Positions 1 through 9,532 of a stretch of DNA of 35,149 bases are shown piece by piece. Numbering within the stretch: the stretch's first letter is position 1; each line of letters begins with the position of its first letter. The notes beneath the pieces are model-generated. The model was given only the letters and a program-made list of their open reading frames with translations. It made no database searches and was not told the origin of the DNA. Position numbers and translations under genes: made by a program. The DNA is taken from the NCBI GenBank assembly GCA_021815825.1, contig JAKAZO010000026.1, forward strand, positions 1 through 35,149. The letters are read 5' to 3'. The stretch comes from Pseudomonadota bacterium (GTDB taxonomy: Bacteria > Pseudomonadota > Alphaproteobacteria > Acetobacterales > Acetobacteraceae).

Positions 1-100
1 TATCCAGCCGGCTCCAACTGGCGGCGACGAATTCGCCGGCGGCCGCGCCCATGTCGGCGCGGACGCGGATCAAGTGCGTCTCGATGGCGATGATCTTCAT
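1..100 (-). CDS. Enolase-superfamily protein (mandelate racemase/muconate lactonizing type), N-terminal fragment
   Basis: Reading the minus strand from an ATG at 100 gives 33 residues beginning MKIIAIETHLIRVRAD, and the frame is still open at the window edge. This opening is typical of the mandelate racemase/muconate lactonizing enzyme group, whose N-terminal capping domain starts with a short strand of the form MKIxxIETxxxRVP. A strong Shine-Dalgarno (GGGAGG) lies just upstream of the ATG, which supports the start. The catalytic barrel lies outside the window, so substrate and reaction cannot be given; members include sugar-acid dehydratases, racemases and lactonizing enzymes. It is divergent from the broken helicase gene to its right. 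The family call rests on about 30 residues and is therefore moderate. Confidence 0.7.
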   Translation of the reverse strand, partial: MKIIAIETHLIRVRADMGAAAGEFVAASWSRLD

Positions 101-169
101 GGGTCCTCCCGATACGGGCGACCGAGGCCCGCTTTCCGCCACCATAGCGCCGCCTTGGCGCGACGGGCA

Positions 170-1216
170 GGTGGAGGATTATGCGCTCGACCTGCAGGAT
201 TTCCACGCCGCCAGCCCCGCGGGGGAAGCCGAGCGCCGGCGCGTCGTCGTCTTCGTCAGACGCAAATTCGGCTTCGATGACAGTGAAGCGGCGGTGTTTC
301 TTGACATCGCGGCCCGCCATGCGGATTGGGCCGTGATCGTCGCCCTTGTCGGCAGCGGCCAGGAGATCAATACCGGCGAGCCGGGCTGGCGAGCCGGGGC
401 GAGGCGTTGGCCAAGCGCCCGGATTGGCAGGCCTGGCTGCCGGATTCGGTGATCGGCGGCCGTGATCCGCGCCGGCGCTTGTTCGCGGCGATGCCGCCGG
501 GCGCCCGGCGCGAAGCGGCACTGCATCTCGACGTGCCTGTCCGTTCGCTGCGCTCCGATGCTGCCGCGCCGTGGGTGGAGGCGGTGCTCGCCGGCGACGC
601 GGCGCGGGCGCGCCGGATTGCGGTGGAGGCGGGTGGCGTGCCGTTTCGCCTTACCCGCTCGCTCGACGCCTTACGGCAGCATCTGCGCGCAGAGGCCCGC
701 GGGACACGCCGGGCGGGCCTCGTTTGCAGCGCCGATGCCAAGCGGCTCCGCGGAGAGGGACTGTCGACCGATTTCCCGCATCTCGACGCCGATGCAGTCG
801 CCAACTGGTTTCTGAGGTCCTGGCCCGATGTGCGCGCGTCCGACGCACTGGAACTGCCGGCGACACAATTCGCCTGCCAGGGGTTGGAACTCGACCATGT
901 CGGGCTCTGCTGGGGCGGCGATCTCATCCGCCATGAGGGCGACGGCTGGCAGGTGCGCAAATTCCGCGGCAGCGCCTGGCAAATCGCCCGCGGTGCCGAC
1001 GATCGTGCCTGGCGGCTCAATACCTATCGGGTGCTGCTGACGCGAGCGCGTTATGAGACCGCGATCTATGTGCCCGGCGGCGATGCGGCGGACGTCACGC
1101 GCGCGCCGGAGATATTCGACCGTCTTGCTGCCTATCTGGCTGACTGCGGCGCGGTCTGGCTCGGCCGTATCGCGACGCCGGATCCCGCGGCTACCGCCGT
1201 CGAAACCCTGCTGTGA
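170..1216 (+). pseudogene. Decayed DUF2075 (Schlafen group 3-like) DNA/RNA helicase, C-terminal remnant
   Basis: Two overlapping frames together spell the C-terminal half of a DUF2075 helicase. The first ends ...VGSGQEINTGEPG near 386. The second continues LASRGEALAKRPDWQAWLPD from base 386, so one base is missing at about 384-386. The second frame keeps the helicase end motifs: ATQFACQGLELDHVGLCWGG and NTYRVLLTRARYETAIYVPG. The N-terminal nucleotide-binding half (Walker A) is absent. The segment where the family has VVFDEAQRAW reads VVVFVRRKFGF, so Walker B is lost as well. Similarity fades upstream of about 170, and the left boundary is approximate. This is best read as a dead, truncated gene. 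A sequencing error could explain the frameshift but not the missing ATPase half. Confidence 0.72.
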
Positions 1217-1218
1217 AC

Positions 1219-1267
1219 CGCATTCCGCGGGCAGGACAGGCCGCCCCTGTCCTGCCCGCACAATGCG
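1219..1267. terminator. Long stem-loop between convergent genes, probable bidirectional terminator
   Basis: A perfect 14-bp inverted repeat (GCGGGCAGGACAGG at 1227-1240 with its complement at 1246-1259) encloses a 5-nt loop. After a 2-nt internal mismatch the stem continues for 6 bp (CGCATT at 1219-1224 with AATGCG at 1262-1267). It begins 3 bases after the helicase remnant's stop codon and lies downstream of the convergent chemotaxis gene. A short T run (TTTT) follows a few bases later on the plus strand. Position and strength fit a shared terminator. Confidence 0.7.
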
Positions 1268-1341
1268 CTTGCGAATTTTCGAGCAGCGGGCAGACGCGTG
1301 ATGCGCGCCGAAGGACGCTCCCGACCACGCTCGGCCGTGCT

Positions 1342-2823
1342 TCAGGCGGCGAGCTGATCGGACAGGGTCTTCACCTCGCGGACGGCGCTATCGGTCTCGT
1401 GGATGGCCTCGGCGATCAGGCCTGACCCGCTGCGGATGCTCTCCACGGCCGTCGAGGCTGTCTGCATGTTGGAGGACATCTCGCGCGTCACCGCGTTCTG
1501 CTGCTCGACGGCTGCCGCCGTGGCTGCGGCGATCTCGTTGATCTTGCTGATCGTCTCCGAGATGCCACGAATCGCCGCCACCGCCTGGCCGGTCGCGCCC
1601 TGCACATTGGTGATCTGTGCCGCGACATTCTCGGTGGCCCGGCGGGTCTGTTCGGCCAGTGCCTTCACCTCGTTGGCGACGACGGCGAAGCCGCGTCCGG
1701 CTTCACCGGCGCGGGCGGCCTCGATCGTCGCGTTCAGCGCCAGCAGATTGGTCTGCGCCGCGATGGTCGTGATCAGCTGGACGATCTGTTCGATCTCGTG
1801 GGTGGCCTGCGACAGCGTCTCGATCGAACTCGTCGTGGAGCGCGCCTGTTCGACGGCTTGCCCGGTGATCGTCGAGGCCTCGGTCATGCGGCTGCTGATC
1901 TCGGTGATCGAACTGGCCAGTTCCTCCGCGCCGGCCGCCACCGCCTGGACATTGCCCGCGCTCTGCGCCGAGGCCGCGGCCGCGCTCGCCGCCTGGACGG
2001 TGGCGGTCGAGACCGCCTGGCCGATGGCTTCGAGATTGCGGTTGATATCGCGCGCGAGTTGCTCATGCTGCCGCCGCTTGTCGATCAGCGTCGTGATGTC
2101 GGCGGCGAATTTCGCCACTTTCGTGGGCTTGCCAAGCGCGTCCAGCACCGGGTTATAGCTTGCCTGCAGCCAGACCTCGCGCCCGCCTTTGGCGATTCTT
2201 CGGAACTCGCCGCTGTGGAACCGGCCGCTGCGCAGAATGGACCAGAATTCGTTGTACGCCGGACTGTCGCGCTCGGCCGGCGCCACGAACAGGCTGTGAT
2301 GGCGCCCGACCAGCTCGGCCTCGGTGTATCCCATCACGTCGAGGAAATTCTGGTTCACGGAGAGGATCTTGCCATCCAGGTCGAACTGGATCACGGCCTG
2401 CGATCGGTTGATGGCGGCGATCTGCGCCTCGAAATCCGCCTGTTGTTCGACCCGGCGGCTGATGTCGGTGGCGAACTTCACCACCTTGAGCACACGTCCG
2501 TTCACCATCACCGGAACGTACGAGCCGCTTAGCCAGACGACAGTGCCGTCCTTGCGCGCACGCGGAAACTCGCCGGTTCGTGCATCACCCTGCCGCAGAG
2601 CCGTCCAGAAGCCCTGGTAGGCGTCGCTCTCGCGGCTCTCGCGGTAGAGGAACATGCTGTGGTGGCGTCCAACGATCTCGCTCAGCGCATAACCGACGGT
2701 GCCGAGGAACAGGGCGTTGGCGTCGATGATGGTGCCGTCGGGCTTGAACTCGATCATCGCCTGGGCCCGGCCCAGCGCATCCAGCTCGGCGCGCGCGACA
2801 TTGGTGAATTTTGGCAACTGCAT
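1342..2823 (-). CDS. Soluble methyl-accepting chemotaxis protein with two PAS domains
   Basis: Predicted cytoplasmic chemoreceptor of 493 residues. Two consecutive PAS domains occupy roughly residues 10-125 and 130-247. They share the motifs VGRHHS and, after the core, the segments VVKFATDIS and VAKFAADIT. The C-terminal half is a long helical signalling domain with the conserved hairpin tip ([18 protein letters not shown]) that contacts CheA and CheW. No transmembrane segment is visible, so it would sense an internal or diffusible cue, as in soluble PAS-PAS receptors such as BdlA. The PAS ligand (heme, flavin or other) cannot be read from sequence. I chose the ATG at 2823 because AGAGGAG precedes it; an in-frame ATG at 2874 has no ribosome site. 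No other chemotaxis gene is nearby. Confidence 0.9.
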   Translation of the reverse strand: MQLPKFTNVARAELDALGRAQAMIEFKPDGTIIDANALFLGTVGYALSEIVGRHHSMFLYRESRESDAYQGFWTALRQGDARTGEFPRARKDGTVVWLSGSYVPVMVNGRVLKVVKFATDISRRVEQQADFEAQIAAINRSQAVIQFDLDGKILSVNQNFLDVMGYTEAELVGRHHSLFVAPAERDSPAYNEFWSILRSGRFHSGEFRRIAKGGREVWLQASYNPVLDALGKPTKVAKFAADITTLIDKRRQHEQLARDINRNLEAIGQAVSTATVQAASAAAASAQSAGNVQAVAAGAEELASSITEISSRMTEASTITGQAVEQARSTTSSIETLSQATHEIEQIVQLITTIAAQTNLLALNATIEAARAGEAGRGFAVVANEVKALAEQTRRATENVAAQITNVQGATGQAVAAIRGISETISKINEIAAATAAAVEQQNAVTREMSSNMQTASTAVESIRSGSGLIAEAIHETDSAVREVKTLSDQLAA

Positions 2824-2922
2824 CTCGACGGCTACTCCTCTGGGCGGATCGTGACCCTTCCCAAGGCGCAGCATCGCAGCACGGGGCTAAGAAAGACTTA
2901 CGCGGGGTGTACCAGATCGCGC

Positions 2923-2958
2923 GCGCGCCGCCGCGCACGGCGCGTGGCGGCGGCGCGC
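2923..2958 (-). terminator. GC-only hairpin downstream of carD
   Basis: Arms at 2923-2934 and 2947-2958 (GCGCGCCGCCGC and its complement) pair perfectly. They continue inward through CACG/CGTG with one bulged base, leaving a 3-nt loop. The hairpin starts 16 bases beyond the carD stop on the minus strand. No T run follows, so it may terminate inefficiently, need Rho, or simply protect the mRNA 3' end. Confidence 0.5.
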
Positions 2959-2974
2959 TGGCCGCCTGGTGGGA

Positions 2975-3766
2975 TCAGGTGACGGTCTTGAGGAAGTCGG
3001 CGAGCTTCTGCGCCGCCGTTGCTTTGTCGGTACGATCGATCGCCGCCAGTTCGGCGGCGAGGCGGTCCATCGCGGCTTCGTAGATCTGGCGTTCCGAGAA
3101 GCTCTGGTCCGGCTGGGCGGCGTTGCGGTGCAGGTCGCGCACCACTTCGGCGATGGCAACCGGATCGCCGGAATTGATCTTCGCCTCGTATTCCTGAGCC
3201 CGGCGCGACCACATGGTGCGCTTGATCCGTGCCTTGCCGCGCAGCACCGCCATCGCCTCGTCGAAGCCCTTGCGCGAAGCCAGCTTGCGCAGGCCAGCGC
3301 TGCGCGCCTTGGCGACCGGCACACGCAGCGTCATGCGATTTTCTTCGAAGGTGATGTGGATGAGCTCGAGACGGTGGCCCGCGATCTCCTCCACCGCGAT
3401 GCGCTGCACGATCCCCACACCATGCGTGGGATAGACGACATAGTCTCCGGCGACATAGGTCTCCGCCGCGCTCGGCACCCGGCTGGGCGGGTGGCGCGGC
3501 CCCTCCACCTGGTTCACCGGCCGCGCCGCCGCCGGCTTCGCAGCCTGCTTCGGCTCCGGCGCCGGAGCCTCTTCGGCCGGCTTCGGCGCTTCCGCACGCG
3601 GTGCCGGTGCCGCAGTCTCCGGCTCCGCCCGGGCGGTCTCGGGCGTACGAGTCTTAGTGCCGACGCGCTTCGGCGATGGGTTGCCGGTCGATAGGGGCGC
3701 GGATGTCTCCGCGCGCGACTCGAGCGCGGCCGACGCGTCGATCTTTGCTGCTGCCGTCTGGTCCAT
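2975..3766 (-). CDS. carD: CarD/CdnL-family RNA polymerase-binding transcription regulator
   Basis: 263 residues. Residues about 104-263 form a complete CarD/CdnL protein. First comes the RNA polymerase beta-subunit interaction domain (YVAGDYVVYPTHGVGIVQRI), then the helical DNA-contacting domain (SRKGFDEAMAVLRGKARIKR and MWSRRAQEYEAKINSGD). The family stabilises the open promoter complex at many housekeeping promoters, including rRNA promoters. Unusually, about 100 residues rich in Ala, Pro, Glu and Lys/Arg precede the domain; alphaproteobacterial CdnL proteins are normally near 170 residues. The start is ambiguous: ATG at 3766 or an in-frame TTG at 3775. Both lie behind GGGGGATGA, and the TTG sits at the better spacing. 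It lies downstream of fdxA on the same strand, but a 410-base gap suggests its own promoter. Confidence 0.93.
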   Translation of the reverse strand: MDQTAAAKIDASAALESRAETSAPLSTGNPSPKRVGTKTRTPETARAEPETAAPAPRAEAPKPAEEAPAPEPKQAAKPAAARPVNQVEGPRHPPSRVPSAAETYVAGDYVVYPTHGVGIVQRIAVEEIAGHRLELIHITFEENRMTLRVPVAKARSAGLRKLASRKGFDEAMAVLRGKARIKRTMWSRRAQEYEAKINSGDPVAIAEVVRDLHRNAAQPDQSFSERQIYEAAMDRLAAELAAIDRTDKATAAQKLADFLKTVT

Positions 3767-4176
3767 CAAAAGCAATCATCCCCCGATATCAATCATCCTC
3801 ATGGCATGAGCGATGCACCCGATGGCCCACGCGACTCGATCCAGCGAACCCAGTCCGACCGAGCGAAACTAGGCCGACCGGGAAGATTCGGGCCGACCGA
3901 GCAAATGCGGGCCTGTACGTGCCACCGCGCGCCCTGGGGCGCGCCGCGGCATCGACATCCCGTGCATCGACACCCATGAACAGCTGACCGACATCAATGT
4001 ATCACAGATAGGCGGTCCGGTCACCGTGAACGTTTCGACATCATGGGGTATAGGGAGGTGTCACGGCGGGTGTCGTCGTATGGCGGATGGAAATAGTTAA
4101 CAATAATTAAGCATTCCGGCGCAGGCGTTGCTCCCGGGCGGCCGCCGGCCGCGCCAGGTCATGTCCGCCAGGCCAG
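3767..4176 (-). promoter_or_regulatory. 410-base carD upstream region
   Basis: No gene is supported here; short open frames in it resemble nothing I know and lack ribosome sites. It holds the 19-bp tandem repeat block (3836-3911), an imperfect dyad around GTCACCGTGAAC (about 4021-4032), and an unusually AT-rich patch (GTTAACAATAATTAAG, about 4096-4111) that stands out from the GC-rich surroundings. It probably contains the carD promoter, but I could not pick a convincing -35/-10 pair. Confidence 0.4.
3836..3911. repeat. Four imperfect 19-bp tandem repeats upstream of carD
   Basis: Units start at 3836, 3855, 3874 and 3893. The last three begin with the identical heptamer CCGACCG at exact 19-base intervals. 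Units at 3874 and 3893 match at 15 of 19 positions, 3855 and 3893 at 14, and the first, more degenerate unit matches the second at 13. The period is not a multiple of three, which argues against a coding repeat. The block lies 70-145 bases upstream of the carD ATG, where a repeated protein-binding site or a leader RNA element would sit. Confidence 0.65.
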
Positions 4177-4509
4177 TCACGGCGTGCCGGGCGCTGATGA
4201 GAACAGGTCGCCCTTTCCGGCTTTGCCGTTCCACTCCTCCGCATCCGCAGGCGGCTCGCCCTTGCGGGTAATGTTCGGCCATTGCTGGGCGTAGGTCCGG
4301 TTCAATTCCACCCACAGCGACGCCTTGTCGTCGCTGTCGGGCACGATCGCCTCGGCCGGGCATTCCGGCTCGCACACGCCGCAATCGATACATTCGTCGG
4401 GATGAATGACCAGCATGTTCTCCCCGACATAGAAACAATCCACCGGGCAGACTTCGACGCAATCCATGAATTTGCAGCGAATGCAGTTCTCGGTGACCAC
4501 GTAGGTCAT
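4177..4509 (-). CDS. fdxA: Seven-iron ferredoxin FdxA ([3Fe-4S][4Fe-4S])
   Basis: 110-residue ferredoxin of the Azotobacter FdI/FdxA type, a low-potential cytoplasmic electron carrier. Nine cysteines sit at 9, 12, 17, 21, 25, 40, 43, 46 and 50, the spacing of the seven-iron family. By homology, Cys9, 17 and 50 hold the [3Fe-4S] cluster and Cys21, 40, 43 and 46 the [4Fe-4S] cluster, leaving 12 and 25 free. The C-terminal half ([18 protein letters not shown]) is the usual family tail. I chose the ATG at 4509 ([17 protein letters not shown]) because AGGGGA precedes it; a longer in-frame start at 4551 adds a tail unlike the family. It lies between the S4 gene and carD. Its redox partner is not evident here. 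Confidence 0.95.
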   Translation of the reverse strand: MTYVVTENCIRCKFMDCVEVCPVDCFYVGENMLVIHPDECIDCGVCEPECPAEAIVPDSDDKASLWVELNRTYAQQWPNITRKGEPPADAEEWNGKAGKGDLFSSAPGTP

Positions 4510-4584
4510 CAACGGTCCCCTATCTATGCCCTCGGCTCCGGCCACCGGCACAGTCCGCGCCGGCGCGTCGCGATCAGGAAATGA

Positions 4585-4917
4585 TCAAGGCCCGCGATAT
4601 GACGGCGAATGCGGCACCGCGCAAGAGACCGGCGGCGTCGGTTCAGCAATCTTCTCATAGAGCCGCAGCGCCGCCGTGGCCGGGCCGCGGCGCGCCGCGA
4701 GCGCCAGCACACGGACAACGATGACCTCGCCCGGCAAGGGCACGGTCAATATGTCTCCGACGCGCACTCTGGTATGCGCTTTCGCCGTCGGCATGCGATT
4801 GACGCGGATCAGCCCTTCGCTGGCCAGGTGCGCGCAATCCGCCCGCGTGCGCCGGATCCGGGCACACCAGAGCCATGTGTCCAGGCGTTGACTGTCCTGC
4901 TGTTCATGCGTCGTCAC
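4585..4917 (-). CDS. S4-domain RNA-binding protein (Hsp15/HslR-like)
   Basis: 110 residues from a GTG at 4917, 13 bases after the helicase stop, so probably co-transcribed with it. Residues about 11-60 form an S4 RNA-binding domain (RLDTWLWCARIRRTRADCAH, then GLIRVNRMPTAKAHTRVRVGD), closest in style to Hsp15/HslR, which binds stalled 50S subunits carrying peptidyl-tRNA. After a beta stretch (LTVPLPGEVIVVRVLAL) comes a Pro-rich tail of no known role. No strong Shine-Dalgarno precedes the GTG, so expression may depend on coupling to the helicase. An upstream in-frame ATG at 5061 would overlap the helicase and adds residues unlike the family. Confidence 0.88.
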   Translation of the reverse strand: MTTHEQQDSQRLDTWLWCARIRRTRADCAHLASEGLIRVNRMPTAKAHTRVRVGDILTVPLPGEVIVVRVLALAARRGPATAALRLYEKIAEPTPPVSCAVPHSPSYRGP

Positions 4918-4930
4918 CGCGGCGCCGTCT

Positions 4931-7444
4931 TCAGCGGCGCAGCGCCGCGAGCGCGGCGAAGGGGCCGGAAGCCTGTGGAGGGGGCGGGCGAACCGGGCGG
5001 CGGTGCGCACGTGCGCGGCCCGCGCCCGCGGCAGGCGCGGCGAGCAGGGCGGGCCCGCCATCGGGGCAGGCTGCCGCCGGAACGAGGGCGAACCCGAGGC
5101 CGCGCAACACCGAGGAAAGATGCTCGGTCTTTACCGAGAGGCGCGACGCGAGCCCCGCCGGCACCGGTGCCGGTCCGTGTTTGAGCTGGCGCGCCAGCTC
5201 GGCGCCGACGCGCTCGGCGATATCGAGGCGCAGCAGCACCGGCCCGGCCGCCACCCAGCCCATGGCCGCCGCGAAACCCTCCGGCCAGCCGGTGGGCGGC
5301 GCGATCGCGACGCGGCCGGGCGGCACCGGCGCCGGTGCGCTGATCCCCCGGTCCACGGCCCAGAGCAGCCCGCGCAGGCGCTGCGGACCTGGCTTCAGCA
5401 ACGCTGGCATGAACAGCGCGTGCTGGCCGGCGCGAACGCCGAGCGCTCGCAGCCGGCCGCGCAGCGCCGGGCCGATCGGCGCGCCATCGGTCGCCGTCGC
5501 GCCGGGCGCGATGCCGAGGGTCTCGAGCAGCCGGTGCAGCGGCCCGCGCAGGGCCGCATCCGACGCCGAAGCGGCGGCGGCGGCGAAGAGCGGGGCCAGC
5601 TCGCGCTGAACCGTGGTGTCGAGGACGCGCTGCAGCCGCTGGCGCACCGCCTCACGCTGCGGCCCGTCCAGGAACTCGCTGGCCAGCGGTTCGGCACGGG
5701 GACGAAGTGGCTCCGCTCCGCGCGCCAGCCGGCCGACCGGCACGCCATCCCAGGTGATCTGCCCGTCCGAAGCGACGATGAAATCAGCATCCGCCGCCGC
5801 CGTCAGTGCGGCCACGCGCCGGGGCATCTCGCTGCCGAGTGCGCGACGCGCGGCGCGCAGGACCAAGCGGCGGTCATCGGCGGTGGCGTCGGGGTCGGGG
5901 TGGAATGTCAGTCCGGCGACGTGGCCGACCTCGTGGCCCTCGACGAGAACCGCGCCCGCGCGCGTCACCGCGGCGAGCAGTTCCTCGCCTTCGGTCGACT
6001 CGAGCCGGCGCATCAGGTGGCTGGCGCGGCGATCGACGAAGCGCGCCAGCAGCCGCTCGTGCAGCGCGTCCGAGAGTCGGTCCTCGACCGCGCGCGCGCG
6101 CTCCTGCCAGTGCACGGCGTTGCGCAGCCAGTCGGCCCGCGCCGCGATGAAGGCCCAGACGCGGATGCCGGCGAGGCGCGCCATCAGCGTGTCGATATCC
6201 CCCTCCGTGCGCGCCAGCGATTCGATCTGCCCGGCGAGCCAATCCTCTGGCAGCCGCCCCTCGCGCACGAGATGGGAGAAGACGCGGGCGCAAAGTCGCA
6301 TATGACTGTCATCGGCGAGCTTGCGGAAATCCGGGATCTGGCAGGCTTCCCAGAGCAGCCGCACGCGCGCCGGCCCGGTGGCGAGGCGGTGGGTCTCGGC
6401 GTCGCGCGCCAGGGCGATGAGGGTGAGCAGGTCGGCGGCATCGTTGCCGCGCACCAGGCCCCGCCGCGGCGGCGGCGCCGCCAGGGTGGCGAGCAGGGCC
6501 TCGACCGAGCTGAAATCGAGCGCGTCATTGCGCCAGCAGAGTTCACCGAGGGGTTCGAAGACGTGATCCTCGACGGCGCGGGCGATATCGTCGTCGAGCG
6601 GCGGGCAGGTGCCGGTGGTGCCGAAACTGCCGTCGCGCATGCCGCGCCCGGCGCGCCCGGCGATCTGCCCGAGCTCGGCAGCGCCGAGCGGGCGGCGGCG
6701 GTGGCCGTCGAACTTGCCGAGCCCGGCGAAGGCCACGTGATCCACGGCCATGTTCAGCCCCATGCCGATGGCGTCCGTGGCGACGAGGTAGTCGACCTCC
6801 TTCGCCTGGTAGAGCGCGACCTGGGCGTTGCGGGTGCGTGGCGAAAGCCGGCCCATCACCACAGCGCAGCCGCCGCGGCGTCGGCGGATGGTCTCGGCCA
6901 GGGCGTAGACCTCCTCGGCGCTGAAGGCGACGATGGCGGTGCGCGGCGGCAGCCGGGCGAGCTTGGTCGGCCCGGCATGCACCAGCTGGGACAGGCGCGG
7001 GCGTGTTTCCACCACCGCCTGTGGCACCAGCCGCTGCAGCAGCGGGCGGATGGTCTCAGCGCCCAGGAACATCGTCTCCACCAGCCCCCGGGCGCCGAGC
7101 AGACGCTCGGTGAAGACATGGCCACGATCGGGGTCGGCGCAGAGCTGGATCTCGTCCACGGCGACGAACTCGACGCTCTGCAGGCGGGCCGGCGGCATCG
7201 CCTCGACGGTGCAGGAGAACCAGCGAGCCTCCGGCGGGATGATTTTTTCCTCGCCGGTGATCAGCGCCACGTGCCGCGCGCCCTTGGCCGCGACCATGCG
7301 GTCATAGTTCTCGCGCGCCAGCAGCCGCAGCGGGAAGCCGATGATGCCGGACCGGTGCGCCAGCAGGCGCTCGATCGCGAGATGCGTCTTGCCGGTATTG
7401 GTGGGCCCGAGCACCGCGCGGACCCGCGGGGAGAAATCCGCCAT
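4931..7444 (-). CDS. Suv3-like DExH-box superfamily 2 helicase
   Basis: 837 residues, ATP-dependent, probably RNA-directed by homology to mitochondrial SUV3. Walker A is GPTNTGKT (13-20) and motif II is the Suv3-type DEIQ (97-100). Motif V is VATDAIGMGLN (221-231) and motif VI QIAGRAGRG (260-268). The remaining 550 or so residues are the helical C-terminal region plus an Ala/Pro/Arg-rich end. SUV3 works in mitochondrial RNA degradation; the bacterial role is less clear, and here an S4 RNA-binding protein follows directly. The ATG at 7444 was chosen because the first helicase motif begins 12 residues in; the open frame runs far upstream antisense to htpG, which is a shadow. Confidence 0.93.
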   Translation of the reverse strand: MADFSPRVRAVLGPTNTGKTHLAIERLLAHRSGIIGFPLRLLARENYDRMVAAKGARHVALITGEEKIIPPEARWFSCTVEAMPPARLQSVEFVAVDEIQLCADPDRGHVFTERLLGARGLVETMFLGAETIRPLLQRLVPQAVVETRPRLSQLVHAGPTKLARLPPRTAIVAFSAEEVYALAETIRRRRGGCAVVMGRLSPRTRNAQVALYQAKEVDYLVATDAIGMGLNMAVDHVAFAGLGKFDGHRRRPLGAAELGQIAGRAGRGMRDGSFGTTGTCPPLDDDIARAVEDHVFEPLGELCWRNDALDFSSVEALLATLAAPPPRRGLVRGNDAADLLTLIALARDAETHRLATGPARVRLLWEACQIPDFRKLADDSHMRLCARVFSHLVREGRLPEDWLAGQIESLARTEGDIDTLMARLAGIRVWAFIAARADWLRNAVHWQERARAVEDRLSDALHERLLARFVDRRASHLMRRLESTEGEELLAAVTRAGAVLVEGHEVGHVAGLTFHPDPDATADDRRLVLRAARRALGSEMPRRVAALTAAADADFIVASDGQITWDGVPVGRLARGAEPLRPRAEPLASEFLDGPQREAVRQRLQRVLDTTVQRELAPLFAAAAASASDAALRGPLHRLLETLGIAPGATATDGAPIGPALRGRLRALGVRAGQHALFMPALLKPGPQRLRGLLWAVDRGISAPAPVPPGRVAIAPPTGWPEGFAAAMGWVAAGPVLLRLDIAERVGAELARQLKHGPAPVPAGLASRLSVKTEHLSSVLRGLGFALVPAAACPDGGPALLAAPAAGAGRARAHRRPVRPPPPQASGPFAALAALRR

Positions 7445-7488
7445 GGCGGGAGTTTCCGGCCCCGGCGCGCCGAGTGCAAGCACCGAAC

Positions 7489-7536
7489 GATGACGCCCCA
7501 CCCGGATGATGCCCCACCCGGATGATACCACGCCGG
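7489..7536. repeat. 16-bp tandem duplication between helicase and htpG
   Basis: GATGACGCCCCACCCG (7489-7504) is followed directly by GATGATGCCCCACCCG (7505-7520), differing at one base. A partial third copy starts GATGATACCA (7521). The block lies in the 153-base divergent region, just upstream of the htpG promoter candidate. It could be slippage or a regulatory repeat. Confidence 0.6.
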
Positions 7537-7565
7537 TTGAAAGCGCCGCCTCAACGCCGCATATC
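7537..7565 (+). promoter_or_regulatory. Heat-shock (RpoH-type) promoter candidate for htpG
   Basis: TTGAAA at 7537-7542, a 17-base spacer, then CATATC at 7560-7565. This resembles the sigma-32 consensus (CTTGAAA and a CCATAT-like -10). The predicted start near 7572 would give an mRNA leader of about 25 bases before the htpG ATG. htpG is a classic heat-shock gene, which makes the assignment reasonable; it remains a motif match. Confidence 0.5.
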
Positions 7566-7597
7566 GCGCGGGCCGCCAGAAGGAGACCGGGGAGTCC

Positions 7598-9469
<1,872 letters not shown>

Positions 9470-9532
9470 GGCCCGCTACCGTCGCCGCCATCGGCCGCGC
9501 CGATCAGCGCGCGGCGAGAGCAAGGGGCGGCG

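Noticed and set aside
3789-3977. 62-codon minus-strand open frame in the carD upstream region
   Set aside because: No ribosome site or similarity, and it crosses 19-bp repeats whose period is not a multiple of three.
5003-7525. 840-codon plus-strand open frame opposite the helicase
   Set aside because: Antisense shadow of a GC-rich gene. It is Arg/Ala/Gly/His-rich with no domain, while the minus strand has complete helicase motifs.
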